From CAWFGS01 sp963815535 (GTDB taxonomy: Bacteria; Pseudomonadota; Alphaproteobacteria; Sphingomonadales; Sphingomonadaceae), in the NCBI GenBank assembly GCA_963815535.1, contig CAWFGS010000001.1, positions 372,001 through 436,000 on the forward strand: a DNA stretch of 64,000 nucleotides, written 5' to 3'. A program made the translations under genes and the position numbers. Of the stretch, positions 1 to 7,779 are shown piece after piece; positions within the stretch are counted from its first letter, which is position 1; every line of letters begins with the position of its first letter. Below the pieces are notes generated by a model that ran no database searches, was not told the DNA's origin, and was given only the letters and a program-made list of their open reading frames with translations.

Positions 1-98
1 ATATCGGCCAGCGTTTGCGTGCCGTAAATGTCGGGCTCTCGCGTTCCCAGCAGGTTCAGATTGGGGCCGTTCAGAACATGAATTGCAGGCGGGATCAT
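1..98 (-). CDS. aroQ: 3-dehydroquinate dehydratase, type II (5' part, cut by window edge)
   Basis: Reverse-strand reading from the ATG at 96-98 gives the N-terminus of a type II dehydroquinase. The diagnostic stretch VLNGPNLNLLGTREP followed by IYG and TLAD is plain, including the Asn-rich flavodoxin-like loop and the Tyr region of the family. The enzyme dehydrates 3-dehydroquinate to 3-dehydroshikimate in the shikimate pathway, in the cytoplasm. Only about 32 residues lie inside the window; the rest continues off the left edge. It sits downstream of the holin gene on the same strand with a gap of about 70 bases. The family call is secure from the motif; whether the rest is intact cannot be seen. 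Confidence 0.9.
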   Translation of the reverse strand, partial: MIPPAIHVLNGPNLNLLGTREPDIYGTQTLAD

Positions 99-167
99 GG
101 GAATCGTTCCGGGCTGAAGCTGCTGGAAACGCGAGACATGGACCGGGTGTTACACGGTCCTGGCGAT

Positions 168-578
168 TTAATCGACGCCCTTGACCTTACCCCATTGGCG
201 CGCTGCGGTGTAGCCGAGATAGCCTGTGCCAAACAGTGCATAGAGCGGTTCGGGCAAGCCGTTGAGATAGGCGTTCATTCCCGCTGCAATGTCGCGGGCG
301 ACGCCGGGATCGAACGCGGCCAGCATGCCCATCGGAATCGCGGCGAGCAGCATGACGTACATGACATAGAGGAAACTGGGCCGGGCGCGGCTGGTCCACG
401 GATCGGTCGATCGCGCTTCGGCGACGATGGCGGCCAGGCGCGCCTCGATCGCTTTCAGCTGCTGGCTTCCCTCCAGCTCTATCAGTTGCAGCTTCGCTTT
501 GGCGCGTGCTTCCTTGTCGGGAATGATCTTGTCGATGATGGAGGAAATGGGGCCGATCAGGGAATCGAGTAGGGGCAT
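168..578 (-). CDS. three-TM holin of the gene-transfer-agent type
   Basis: 136 residues. The N-terminal half is amphipathic and charged (MPLLDSLIGPISSIIDKIIP, then a KARAKAKLQLIELE helix); hydrophobic segments follow at about 67-87 and 110-126. This arrangement matches the family called holin of 3TMs for gene-transfer release, known from alphaproteobacterial gene transfer agents, where holins permeabilise the inner membrane for release. No other GTA structural genes are visible in the window, so it is an isolated representative here, between aroQ and a CitE-like gene. The ATG is preceded by a purine-rich stretch. Family assignment is from recalled sequence character, not a search; actual function in this organism is inference. 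Confidence 0.72.
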   Translation of the reverse strand: MPLLDSLIGPISSIIDKIIPDKEARAKAKLQLIELEGSQQLKAIEARLAAIVAEARSTDPWTSRARPSFLYVMYVMLLAAIPMGMLAAFDPGVARDIAAGMNAYLNGLPEPLYALFGTGYLGYTAARQWGKVKGVD

Positions 579-652
579 GGGAAAACTCCGTTTGGTCCGT
601 GGGGACCGGCGGGGCTATCCAAATTGGCTAATGTAGGAAAATGAAACGTGTC

Positions 653-1554
653 TTATCGGTTCGCTGCCCGATCCGCCAACGCCAGCAGTTTGCGCGCACG
701 CGCCAGATGGGGGCGGTCGAGCATCTTGCCCCGATGGCCGATGGTTCCTGCCCCCGGATTGTCCGCAAACAGGGCAACGATTTCCTGCGCCGTCGCGATT
801 TCCTGCTCGTCGGGAGTGAAGGCCGCGTTGATGATGTCCACCTGCGCCGGGTGAATGGCCAGCATCCCGCGATAGCCTGCGCGCCACATGGCGCCGGCCC
901 GCGCTGCCAGCGCGTCGGTATCGCGAAAATCCGCCTGAATGGTTTCGATCGGCAGCACATCGGCAGCCACCGCGCCCAGCAGGCACAGGCTGCGCGCAAG
1001 CTCGTAAGTGTGCGCGTATTGGCCACCTCAATTTGGCCATCCGCGATCGTCGTTTCGCTGGCCCCCAACGCGTCCGACAGATCTTCCGCGCCCCAGCTCA
1101 TCGCGACCAGACGCGGCGCGCCTGCATAATCGCCGGTGGTGAACATCGCCGCCGCCGTTTCGGTGACCAATGCGGCCACTTTCGTCGTGCCGCGTTCGAT
1201 ACGGTGCGTCGCTTCCAGCGCGGTCAGATAATGATCGAGCCGTTCGACGTCGCTTCGCCCGTTCGCCTTGGGCAGCAGGATGCCGCCCGGTCCTTCCGCC
1301 ATTATGGCGGCGAGATCGTCCGGCGCGATGCCGCTGTCGAGCGGGTTGATGCGGACCCAGATCCGGGTGCGGTCGCCCTGCGCCGCCAGCGCTTCCTTCA
1401 CCAGTTTGCGCGCCGTCGCTTTGTTCTCGGGCGCAACCGAATCTTCGAGGTCGAGGAGGACGATATCGGCAGCGGACGCGCATGCCTTGGCCATTTTGCG
1501 TTCGCTGTCGCCGGGGGCGAACAGCCACGATCGGGCGAGGAAAGGTTTGGTCAT
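653..1554 (-). CDS. HpcH/HpaI aldolase / citrate lyase beta-like CoA ester lyase (frameshifted)
   Basis: Starts at the ATG at 1552-1554 (MTKPFLARSWLFAPGDSERK) and runs as a CitE-like TIM-barrel lyase. Typical features are SWLFAPGDSERK, DLEDSV (acidic metal ligand region), WVRINPLDS, LLPKANG and, near the end, AIHPAQVDIINAAFTP and PGAGT. The first frame ends in an off-frame tail after about residue 180; the correct reading resumes as YELARSLCLLGAVAADVLP, so one indel lies near 995-1005. Members cleave or condense acyl-CoA thioesters such as malyl- or citramalyl-CoA; the substrate cannot be told from sequence. About 300 residues as reconstructed, the family norm. tRNA-Pro lies just upstream on the same strand. 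Confidence 0.85.
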
Positions 1555-1622
1555 GACGGCCCCTTCATTGCCCCATGTGGCAGGGCGCGGTACGTCAGGC
1601 GGGGCAGTCTGGGGGAGGCCAC

Positions 1623-1699
1623 TGGTCGGGACGATAGGATTCGAACCTACGACCCCTACACCCCCAGTGTAGTGCGCTACCGGACTGCGCCACGTCCCG
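1623..1699 (-). tRNA. tRNA-Pro (anticodon GGG)
   Basis: Reverse-strand cloverleaf of 77 nt. The acceptor stem CGGGACG pairs with CGTCCCG, followed by discriminator A and an encoded CCA at 1625-1623. The anticodon stem CTACA/TGTAG encloses loop CTGGGGG, giving anticodon GGG. The T arm carries GGTTCGAATCC. It decodes CCC and CCU. Confidence 0.96.
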
Positions 1700-1904
1700 A
1701 TCAGTGGAGCGCCGCCTTTACGCAGCGCATCAGGCGAAGGCAAGCATTTGTGGCGGACCGTTGGGCGACGTTGCCCTGCCACGATATGATCACACGACAC
1801 GATAATGCGATAACATTGTGCTGGCGGTGCAATGCTGCTAATCGCGCTGGCGGTCGGGCTTCCCGGCTGCACCGACATGTTTTTCTGCCGACAGGTTTTA
1901 TGAA

Positions 1905-2234
1905 ATGATCGAACTACTTGCCGCAGCAGGGGGCGCCGCGCCCCCGGCAGCGTGGATTCAATGGGTACCCATCGTCGGCATGGTGCTCATCTTCTGGTTC
2001 CTGATCATCCGCCCGCAGATGAAAAAGCAGAAAGAACATGCGGAAAAGATCGGCTCGTTGAAAAAGGGCGACCAGGTGGTGACCGCCGGCGGCCTCGTCG
2101 GCAAGGTGATGAAAGTCGATGACGATTTCGCCGAAGTCGAATTGGCGCAGGGCGTCAGGGTCAAGGCGGTGAAGGGCACGATCGGCGATATTCTGACCCC
2201 AGGCGGCTCTGCTGGCAAAGCGGCGAACGATTGA
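1905..2234 (+). CDS. yajC: preprotein translocase subunit YajC
   Basis: 109 residues with one N-terminal membrane span (about 18-38, ending in FWFLIIRPQMKKQKEH, the family hallmark) and a small cytoplasmic domain containing LKKGDQVVTAGGLVGKV. YajC associates with SecDF-YidC at the Sec translocon in the inner membrane. It is intact, of normal length, and directly precedes secD with 48 bases between, as in most alphaproteobacteria. The spacing suggests one operon yajC-secD-secF. Confidence 0.96.
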   Translation: MIELLAAAGGAAPPAAWIQWVPIVGMVLIFWFLIIRPQMKKQKEHAEKIGSLKKGDQVVTAGGLVGKVMKVDDDFAEVELAQGVRVKAVKGTIGDILTPGGSAGKAAND

Positions 2235-2282
2235 CCGTTCGCGCAAGGTTTGATGTGATCCCGCACATGCAGGCGTTCCGAT

Positions 2283-3881
2283 ATGCTTGAATTTCCCCGC
2301 TGGAAGAAGATCTGGCTTTGGCTGGTGTCGCTGTTGCTGGCTGCTGCCGCGCTTCCCAGCATTCTGTCGCTTGCCAATGTGCCCTATCCCGCGTCGCTGC
2401 CCAACCCGACTGTCAATCTGGGCCTCGATCTGGCGGGGGGCAGCCATATTCTGCTGGAAGCGGACCCGGCGGAAGTCGGCGCGACGCGTGTCGAGAATAT
2501 GGAGGAATCCGTGCGTGCGGCCTTGCGGCAGGCCAGCCCAAGGATCCGTATCGGCGACATCTCGACGCGGGACGGGCAACTCAATTTCCTGCTGGAACGG
2601 GCCGGCGACGTCGATCGCGCGCGGGAGGAAATCCTGCCGCTGCTGAACGGCACGGGTCTGGTGCGCGAATGGGATTTGCGGGTGGTCGATGAATCTCGGT
2701 TCATTCTCACCCCGACATCGCAAGGGCTTGAAAACGCGATCAATTCCGCAATGGATTCGGCAACCGATGTGGTGCGCCGCCGGATCGACGGGCTGGGCAC
2801 GCGCGAACCGACGATTTTGCGCCAGGGCGACAATCGCATCGTGGTGCAGGTGCCCGGCCTCGAAAATCCGGATCAGCTGAAGGATCTGCTGGGCCAGACC
2901 GCGAAACTGGAATTCAAGCTGGTCGATCAAAGTGCGCTGCTGGCCGATGTCGCGCAAGGGATAGCGCCGCCCGGATCGCAGATATTCCCCTATGTCGATG
3001 CGCCCGGCAACGAAGGCCGTTTCGAAGCGGTACGGCGGCTTGGCGGGATCAAGGGGGATAGCCTGGTCGGGGCCAGTCCCGGCGTCGATCCGCAGAACAA
3101 TCAGGCGGTGGTCAATATCCAGTTCGATCAGCAGGGTGCGGCCAAATTCGCCACGCTGACCGAAGAGAATGTCGGCAAACCTTTCGCCATCATCCTCGAC
3201 GGCAAGGTCTTGTCCGCCCCGAACATCAACGAACCCATTCGCGGCGGGCAAGCGCAGATATCGGGGAATTTCACCACCGAAAGCGCGGCAGCGCTGTCCA
3301 TTTCCCTGCAATCGGGCGCGCTGCCGGTGGAACTGTCCGTCGTGGAAGAACGCACCGTCGGCCCCGATCTGGGCGCGGATTCGGTGCGCAAGGGCATGAT
3401 CGCCATGCTGATCGGATCGATCGCCGTGATCGCGCTGATGATTGCAAGCTATGGCCGGTTCGGCGTCTATGCCACGGCGGCATTGGTCATCAACGTGTTG
3501 ATGGTGCTGGGCATTATGGCGATTATGAACACCACGCTGACCCTGCCGGGCCTTGCCGGCTTCGTGCTGACCATCGGCGCGGCAGTGGATGCCAACGTGC
3601 TGATCAACGAACGCATCCGCGAAGAACGCAAGCGCGGGCGGCGCGTGCTGGCGGCGGTCGAAAATGGGTATCGAGAGGCCAGCCGGGCCATTTACGATGC
3701 GAACATCACCAACTTCATCGCCGGGGTGCTGCTGTTCCTGTTCGGGTCCGGGCCGATCCGCGGGTTCGCCGTGGTGTTGATCATCGGCTTGTTCACATCC
3801 GTCTTCACCGCCGTCATCCTGACGCGGATGTGGGTGGCGGGCTGGCTTCGCGCCAAGCGCCCGACAGAGCTGAATGTGTAA
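2283..3881 (+). CDS. secD: protein translocase subunit SecD
   Basis: 532 residues, uninterrupted. There is an N-terminal TM at about 9-28, then the large periplasmic P1 domain beginning with the LGLDLAGGSHILLE motif, and five C-terminal TM segments from about residue 370. The TM4 region shows GAAVDANVLINERIREE, the RND-type signature with the conserved Asp used in proton-driven translocation. SecD with SecF pulls exported proteins through SecYEG using the proton motive force. The gene lies 13 bases ahead of secF, indicating co-translation. The start is the ATG at 2283. Confidence 0.97.
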   Translation: MLEFPRWKKIWLWLVSLLLAAAALPSILSLANVPYPASLPNPTVNLGLDLAGGSHILLEADPAEVGATRVENMEESVRAALRQASPRIRIGDISTRDGQLNFLLERAGDVDRAREEILPLLNGTGLVREWDLRVVDESRFILTPTSQGLENAINSAMDSATDVVRRRIDGLGTREPTILRQGDNRIVVQVPGLENPDQLKDLLGQTAKLEFKLVDQSALLADVAQGIAPPGSQIFPYVDAPGNEGRFEAVRRLGGIKGDSLVGASPGVDPQNNQAVVNIQFDQQGAAKFATLTEENVGKPFAIILDGKVLSAPNINEPIRGGQAQISGNFTTESAAALSISLQSGALPVELSVVEERTVGPDLGADSVRKGMIAMLIGSIAVIALMIASYGRFGVYATAALVINVLMVLGIMAIMNTTLTLPGLAGFVLTIGAAVDANVLINERIREERKRGRRVLAAVENGYREASRAIYDANITNFIAGVLLFLFGSGPIRGFAVVLIIGLFTSVFTAVILTRMWVAGWLRAKRPTELNV

Positions 3882-3894
3882 GGGATAGACCGCC

Positions 3895-4875
3895 ATGCGA
3901 TTGCTCAAGCTCGTCCCTGCCGACACCAACATCAATTTCCTGCGCCTGCGGGTGCCGTTCTACATCGTCAGCGTCCTGCTGATGATCGCGAGCTGGGCGT
4001 TGGTGTTCACCAATGGCCTCAATTACGGCGTCGATTTCGCGGGCGGGCAGGAAATTCGTGCGACATTCGTGGGCGAGGCGGTCGCGCCCGTTTCCGAAGT
4101 GCGCGGCACGGTCAGCGCGCTGCCGGCCGTCAGCGACCCGGTCATCCAACGGTTCGGGGCGGAAAACCAGATCTCGATCCGCGTAAAACTGCCGCCCGAA
4201 GCGGAAGGCAATCCCGAATTCGCCGCCGAACTGACGCGGGCCATTACCGATGCGCTGAAAGTCCAGCATCCCGATATCCAGATCGACGGGGTCGATTCGG
4301 TTTCCGGCAAGGTGTCGGGCGAATTTCGCGAGGATGCCGTGCTTGCCCTGTTGGCGGCGATGCTGGCGGTGGCGCTCTATATCTGGATCAGGTTCGAATG
4401 GCAGTTCGGCGTCGGCGCCCTGTTCGCGCTGGTTCACGACGTGTCGCTGACATTGGGCATGTTCGCGCTGTTCCAGCTGGAATTCAGCTTGCAGATCATC
4501 GCCGCCATCCTGGCCATCATCGGTTATTCGCTGAACGACACCATCGTGGTGTACGACCGCATCCGCGAAAATCTGAAGAAGTTTCGCAAGATGCCCGTGC
4601 CCGAACTTCTCGACCTGTCGGTGAATGAAACGCTGGCGCGCACGGTGATGACATCGCTGACGCTGCTGGTCGCATTGGTCCCATTGCTGTTGTTCGGTCC
4701 CGATAGCCTGTTCGGCCTGACCGCCGCAATCACGCTGGGCATTTTCATCGGGACGTACAGCTCGGTCTATATGGCCGCGCCGATCCTGATCTGGCTGGGC
4801 GTCGATTCCGACAGCTTCGTGCCCGAAGAAACGGTCGCCGACCGGCAGGACCGGGTCGCGCGCGGCGAGCTTTAG
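3895..4875 (+). CDS. secF: protein translocase subunit SecF
   Basis: 326 residues, intact. TM1 at about 17-37 is followed by the motif NYGVDFAGGQE, a short periplasmic domain, and five further TMs starting near 150. The conserved cytoplasmic/TM motif GYSLNDTIVVYDRIREN contains the Asp and Arg residues typical of SecF. It forms the SecDF half-transporter with the upstream secD product. It ends three bases before the stop of the convergent glycosyltransferase gene, leaving no room for a hairpin terminator between them. Confidence 0.97.
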   Translation: MRLLKLVPADTNINFLRLRVPFYIVSVLLMIASWALVFTNGLNYGVDFAGGQEIRATFVGEAVAPVSEVRGTVSALPAVSDPVIQRFGAENQISIRVKLPPEAEGNPEFAAELTRAITDALKVQHPDIQIDGVDSVSGKVSGEFREDAVLALLAAMLAVALYIWIRFEWQFGVGALFALVHDVSLTLGMFALFQLEFSLQIIAAILAIIGYSLNDTIVVYDRIRENLKKFRKMPVPELLDLSVNETLARTVMTSLTLLVALVPLLLFGPDSLFGLTAAITLGIFIGTYSSVYMAAPILIWLGVDSDSFVPEETVADRQDRVARGEL

Positions 4876-4878
4876 GCG

Positions 4879-6057
4879 CTACGCCGTCAGCCGGTTGTAA
4901 TATTCCGCCAGCGCCGCGCCGTTCGCATCCCAGCTGAACTGTTCGATGGCCGCCGCGACCGTTTCGGGCCGGGGCGGGGCGTTCATCACGCGCAGCAGGC
5001 CCAGTTCGACCGCATCGACGGTGCGATCGACGATCAGTCCGGCCGCATCATCCGTCACCAGTTCGCGCGCACCCCCGGCATCCGCGATAACGATCGGCGT
5101 TCCGCAAGCGAGCGATTCGACCCAGGCATTGGCCAGCCCCTCGCTCGCGGAAGGCAGCGCCATCGCATCCGCGGCGGACAGGATAACGGGTAGGAGGTCG
5201 TGATCGACGGAGCCGAGGAAATGCACCCGGTCCGCCACGTCCAAACCCTTCGCCAACCCTTCCAACCGGGCGCGGTCGTCGCCGGTTCCGACCAGCAGCA
5301 ACCGCGTTCCCGGCATGCGGGCGACCGCGCCGATGACCAGATCCTGCCCCTTGCGGTCGATCAGCGCGCCGACCGTGGCGATCAGCCGTTCGTCGTCCGA
5401 CAATGCGATGCCCAGCTTCGCGCCCAGTTTGGCGCGCAGGCCGGTGTGATCGAGCGGGCGGAAGCGGTCGCGGTCGAGCCCGGTGTAATGCACCGCGATC
5501 TTCGCCGCATCCATGCCCATCGCCTGCATATCGCGCGACAGCGCCTGCGACACCGCCAGCAGCCCCGCCGCCTGCCCCGCCGCCGCCATCATTTGCTTGC
5601 GCGCGGATTTGCGGGTCCCCCAATAGGATATGTCCGACCCCCGCGCCTTGATCGACAACGGCGTGCGGAGTTCTTTGGCAAGGCGCGCGGCGGCGGGGCC
5701 ATCGGGATAGAAGAATTGCGCGTCCATCAGATGGAACCGCTTTTCATCGTGCAGGCGCAGCGCCAACTGCCGCACGGATCGTGCGATCAGGGCCGGATTC
5801 ATCGCCGTGCCCAGCTTGGGTATCAGCGGGAAAACCGGCCGATGCACTTCGATCCCGTTCTCCTCCCCGGAAATCGCTGCGGCGCGAAGGGGTTTGTATT
5901 TACCGAAAGCGACAGGCGGAATGCCGATCGGATTGATGACGGTGACGTGCCAGTCGCCAGTGCGCGCCAGCGCTTCCAACGATCGGGCGACGAACGTACC
6001 GAATCGCGGCTGATGGCTGTTGGGATACAGGGTGGCGAGGGACAGGACGCGCTTCAT
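4879..6057 (-). CDS. GT4-family glycosyltransferase
   Basis: 392 residues, intact. The N-terminal Rossmann half opens LSLATLYPNSHQPRFGTFV, typical of GT-B enzymes acting on surface polysaccharides. The C-terminal half has KGQDLVIGA, LLLVGTGDDRARLE, VHFLGSV and the nucleotide-sugar binding E-x7-E region in LPSASEGLANAWVESLACG. It should transfer a sugar from a nucleotide donor to a lipid or glycan acceptor at the cytoplasmic membrane face; donor and acceptor are not readable from sequence. It is convergent with secF and is followed upstream by an HTH gene on the same strand 24 bases away. Confidence 0.9.
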   Translation of the reverse strand: MKRVLSLATLYPNSHQPRFGTFVARSLEALARTGDWHVTVINPIGIPPVAFGKYKPLRAAAISGEENGIEVHRPVFPLIPKLGTAMNPALIARSVRQLALRLHDEKRFHLMDAQFFYPDGPAAARLAKELRTPLSIKARGSDISYWGTRKSARKQMMAAAGQAAGLLAVSQALSRDMQAMGMDAAKIAVHYTGLDRDRFRPLDHTGLRAKLGAKLGIALSDDERLIATVGALIDRKGQDLVIGAVARMPGTRLLLVGTGDDRARLEGLAKGLDVADRVHFLGSVDHDLLPVILSAADAMALPSASEGLANAWVESLACGTPIVIADAGGARELVTDDAAGLIVDRTVDAVELGLLRVMNAPPRPETVAAAIEQFSWDANGAALAEYYNRLTA

Positions 6058-6081
6058 GAGACGACCGCTATAGTCGGTTCA

Positions 6082-6666
6082 TCACAACGTGCGAACCAGC
6101 ATTTCGGCCATCGCAATCCACGGCGGATCGGCGACGACCTGCTGTTTTTGCCCCGCGCCCGGCGGCAGGACGCTGAACCTGCTCGAACCGGACGTCATAT
6201 CGGCGTCGATCAAGCGCCCGAACGCAAACCGTCCGCCTTTGCGCGGGATCAGTACGTCACGGTTCATCGCGCGCATGACCGCACCGTCGGCAATCTGCCG
6301 CACCCATAGCTGATCGCCCGGTCGGTATTCGCCCACAGGCGCTTCGATCGCCAGCACATGCAGGATGCCAGAGCCGCCCAGTTCGGTCACCAGCATCGCA
6401 TCGCGCGGGCTGTCGAGCGCGGTTGGCCCGTCGGCGGTAAGGCGCGCGACGATCTGGGCGGGGGCGGCGCTTTCGGAACGCACCAACAGATCCGGCTCTA
6501 TCCCCAGCGCCTTGCCGATGCGGTCCATCCACACGATCGACAGGTTCCGCATTCCGGTTTCCAGCCGCCCGATCGTCTGCGCGGTGGTCGGCGGATCGCA
6601 GGCGGCGGCAAGATCGGCCAGCGTCATGCCCTTGCCGCGCCGAATATCCCTGATGCGATTGATCAT
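6082..6666 (-). CDS. XRE-type helix-turn-helix regulator with C-terminal sensing domain
   Basis: 194 residues. An N-terminal XRE DNA-binding domain covers about residues 4-62 (IRRGKGMTLADLAAACD, then TIGRLETGMRNLSIVWMDRI). The C-terminal region (about 70-190) has an S24-like flavour (YRPGDQLWVRQIADG), but I see no confident Ser/Lys protease dyad. It is divergent from a DUF6456 gene across a 125-base intergenic region holding a palindrome, the usual arrangement of an autoregulated repressor. Target genes and signal are unknown; regulation of the divergent gene is inference. Confidence 0.82.
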   Translation of the reverse strand: MINRIRDIRRGKGMTLADLAAACDPPTTAQTIGRLETGMRNLSIVWMDRIGKALGIEPDLLVRSESAAPAQIVARLTADGPTALDSPRDAMLVTELGGSGILHVLAIEAPVGEYRPGDQLWVRQIADGAVMRAMNRDVLIPRKGGRFAFGRLIDADMTSGSSRFSVLPPGAGQKQQVVADPPWIAMAEMLVRTL

Positions 6667-6705
6667 ACGGTTGCCTTACGAATGGATGTCTTACGGCAGA
6701 TAACC

Positions 6706-6720
6706 AGAACGGTTTGTTCT
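6706..6720. promoter_or_regulatory. candidate operator palindrome AGAAC-N5-GTTCT
   Basis: Perfect 5-base inverted repeat (AGAAC, 5 bases, GTTCT) in the middle of the divergent intergenic region between the HTH regulator and the DUF6456 gene. A CTTACG direct repeat (around 6674-6680 and 6690-6695) lies on the HTH side. The size suits a dimeric HTH repressor. Seen directly; binding is inferred. Confidence 0.4.
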
Positions 6721-6791
6721 TTCCTACACACCGTCCGGTTTGGCAAGCGCGCGTTTTGAGCGGAAACCCGCTTTAGCCAAAGGATATCATC

Positions 6792-7265
6792 ATGCCGCAG
6801 CAAATCGCCGAATGCCCATTGTCCGGTGAGGGGCCGGACCGCACACCGAATGCCAAACCGCGCAGCAGGACCGCCCGCGTCAATGTCGCCGAATCGCCGA
6901 TCGGCTGGCTTTACGCGCGCGGGCATCTGGACGACCGCCTGTTCGCGGCGGGCGAGCAGCTACGCGCCGATTTCGAACGCGCGCAGCTTGCCCCGAACAT
7001 CACGATGAACTGGAACCCGGTGCGAACGGGCGGATCGGGCGCGTCGGATCTAACTCCGACCGAACGACAAATCGCGGCCAAAGCGCGTTTCGACGGCGCG
7101 ATCGCGCAAGCGGGCGGCGGGTTGAGCGATATTCTGTGGCGTGTGGTGTGCCATTGCGAAGGGATCCCCCATGCGGAACGGGCGCTGGAATGGCCCGCCC
7201 GCAGCGGTAAGCTGGTGCTGAAACTCGCGCTCGACCGCGTGGCGGATTATTACCGGATCAATTGA
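6792..7265 (+). CDS. DUF6456 domain-containing protein
   Basis: 157 residues. The recognisable core runs from VAESPIGWLYARG through FAAGEQLRADFERAQL and TMNWNP to the C-terminal VCHCEGIPHAERALEWPARSGK and ALDRVADYY. Alphaproteobacterial proteins with this core are small, soluble and of unknown biochemical function. The spacing of basic and acidic residues suggests a helical, possibly DNA-associated fold, but that is a guess. It is transcribed away from the HTH regulator and is probably under its control. Confidence 0.75.
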   Translation: MPQQIAECPLSGEGPDRTPNAKPRSRTARVNVAESPIGWLYARGHLDDRLFAAGEQLRADFERAQLAPNITMNWNPVRTGGSGASDLTPTERQIAAKARFDGAIAQAGGGLSDILWRVVCHCEGIPHAERALEWPARSGKLVLKLALDRVADYYRIN

Positions 7266-7350
7266 TATGCGCCGGGGGCCGCGAACGCCGCCGTGCGGCA
7301 TCGGCTGTCCCGGCCTTTGCTGGCATACAAGCGGTGCGGATGTCTGATGC

Positions 7351-7704
7351 CTATTTGGAACCGTAAAAGAACCGTTCCTCGGCGACCTTGCCGTCCTTTA
7401 CTGTGTACAGGCCGACTTCGCTCGACTGCGTACGTTCGCCATCCATTGTGACGTCCATGTCGTACCGCACGGCAAACTGGTCTCCGAACACGAACGGGCC
7501 TTGCGCGCTGGAGCTGTGGACTTGCGTATTCGCTTCCCACCAATCGTGCTTCTCCTGCAATTGCTCGCGCCCTTCGGTGCGGGACATGGGGCCGTCCTGC
7601 GGTTCCAGGCTGACGATATCGTCATGCCAATAGGCGCGAACGTCATCCATCCGGTTTTCGGCAACGGCCCTGGTGAAATCATTGGCGAGCTTTTCGATGG
7701 ACAT
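7351..7704 (-). CDS. SnoaL/NTF2-like small protein
   Basis: 117 residues from the ATG at 7702-7704 (MSIEKLANDFTRAVAENRMD); an in-frame upstream extension to 7758 lacks family character, so I chose the internal start. The alternating pattern YWHDDIVSLEPQDG, then FAVRYDMDVTMDG and VGLYTVKDGKVAEERFFY, is typical of the NTF2-like/SnoaL cone fold, which hosts ketosteroid isomerase-type enzymes and binding proteins. No ligand can be named. It is convergent with the DUF6456 gene and 75 bases from the ABC-F gene stop. Confidence 0.75.
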   Translation of the reverse strand: MSIEKLANDFTRAVAENRMDDVRAYWHDDIVSLEPQDGPMSRTEGREQLQEKHDWWEANTQVHSSSAQGPFVFGDQFAVRYDMDVTMDGERTQSSEVGLYTVKDGKVAEERFFYGSK

Positions 7705-7779
7705 GGTGTTCTCCTGCACGGCAATCACTGATGTTTCCGTTACGGCATCGTAGCACAATGGCCCGCCGTTTGTCAGGGT

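Noticed and set aside
1914..3935. 673-codon minus-strand open frame opposite yajC-secD
   Set aside because: Composition is His/Arg/Gln-rich as expected for antisense of GC-rich codons; yajC and secD on the plus strand are unmistakable.
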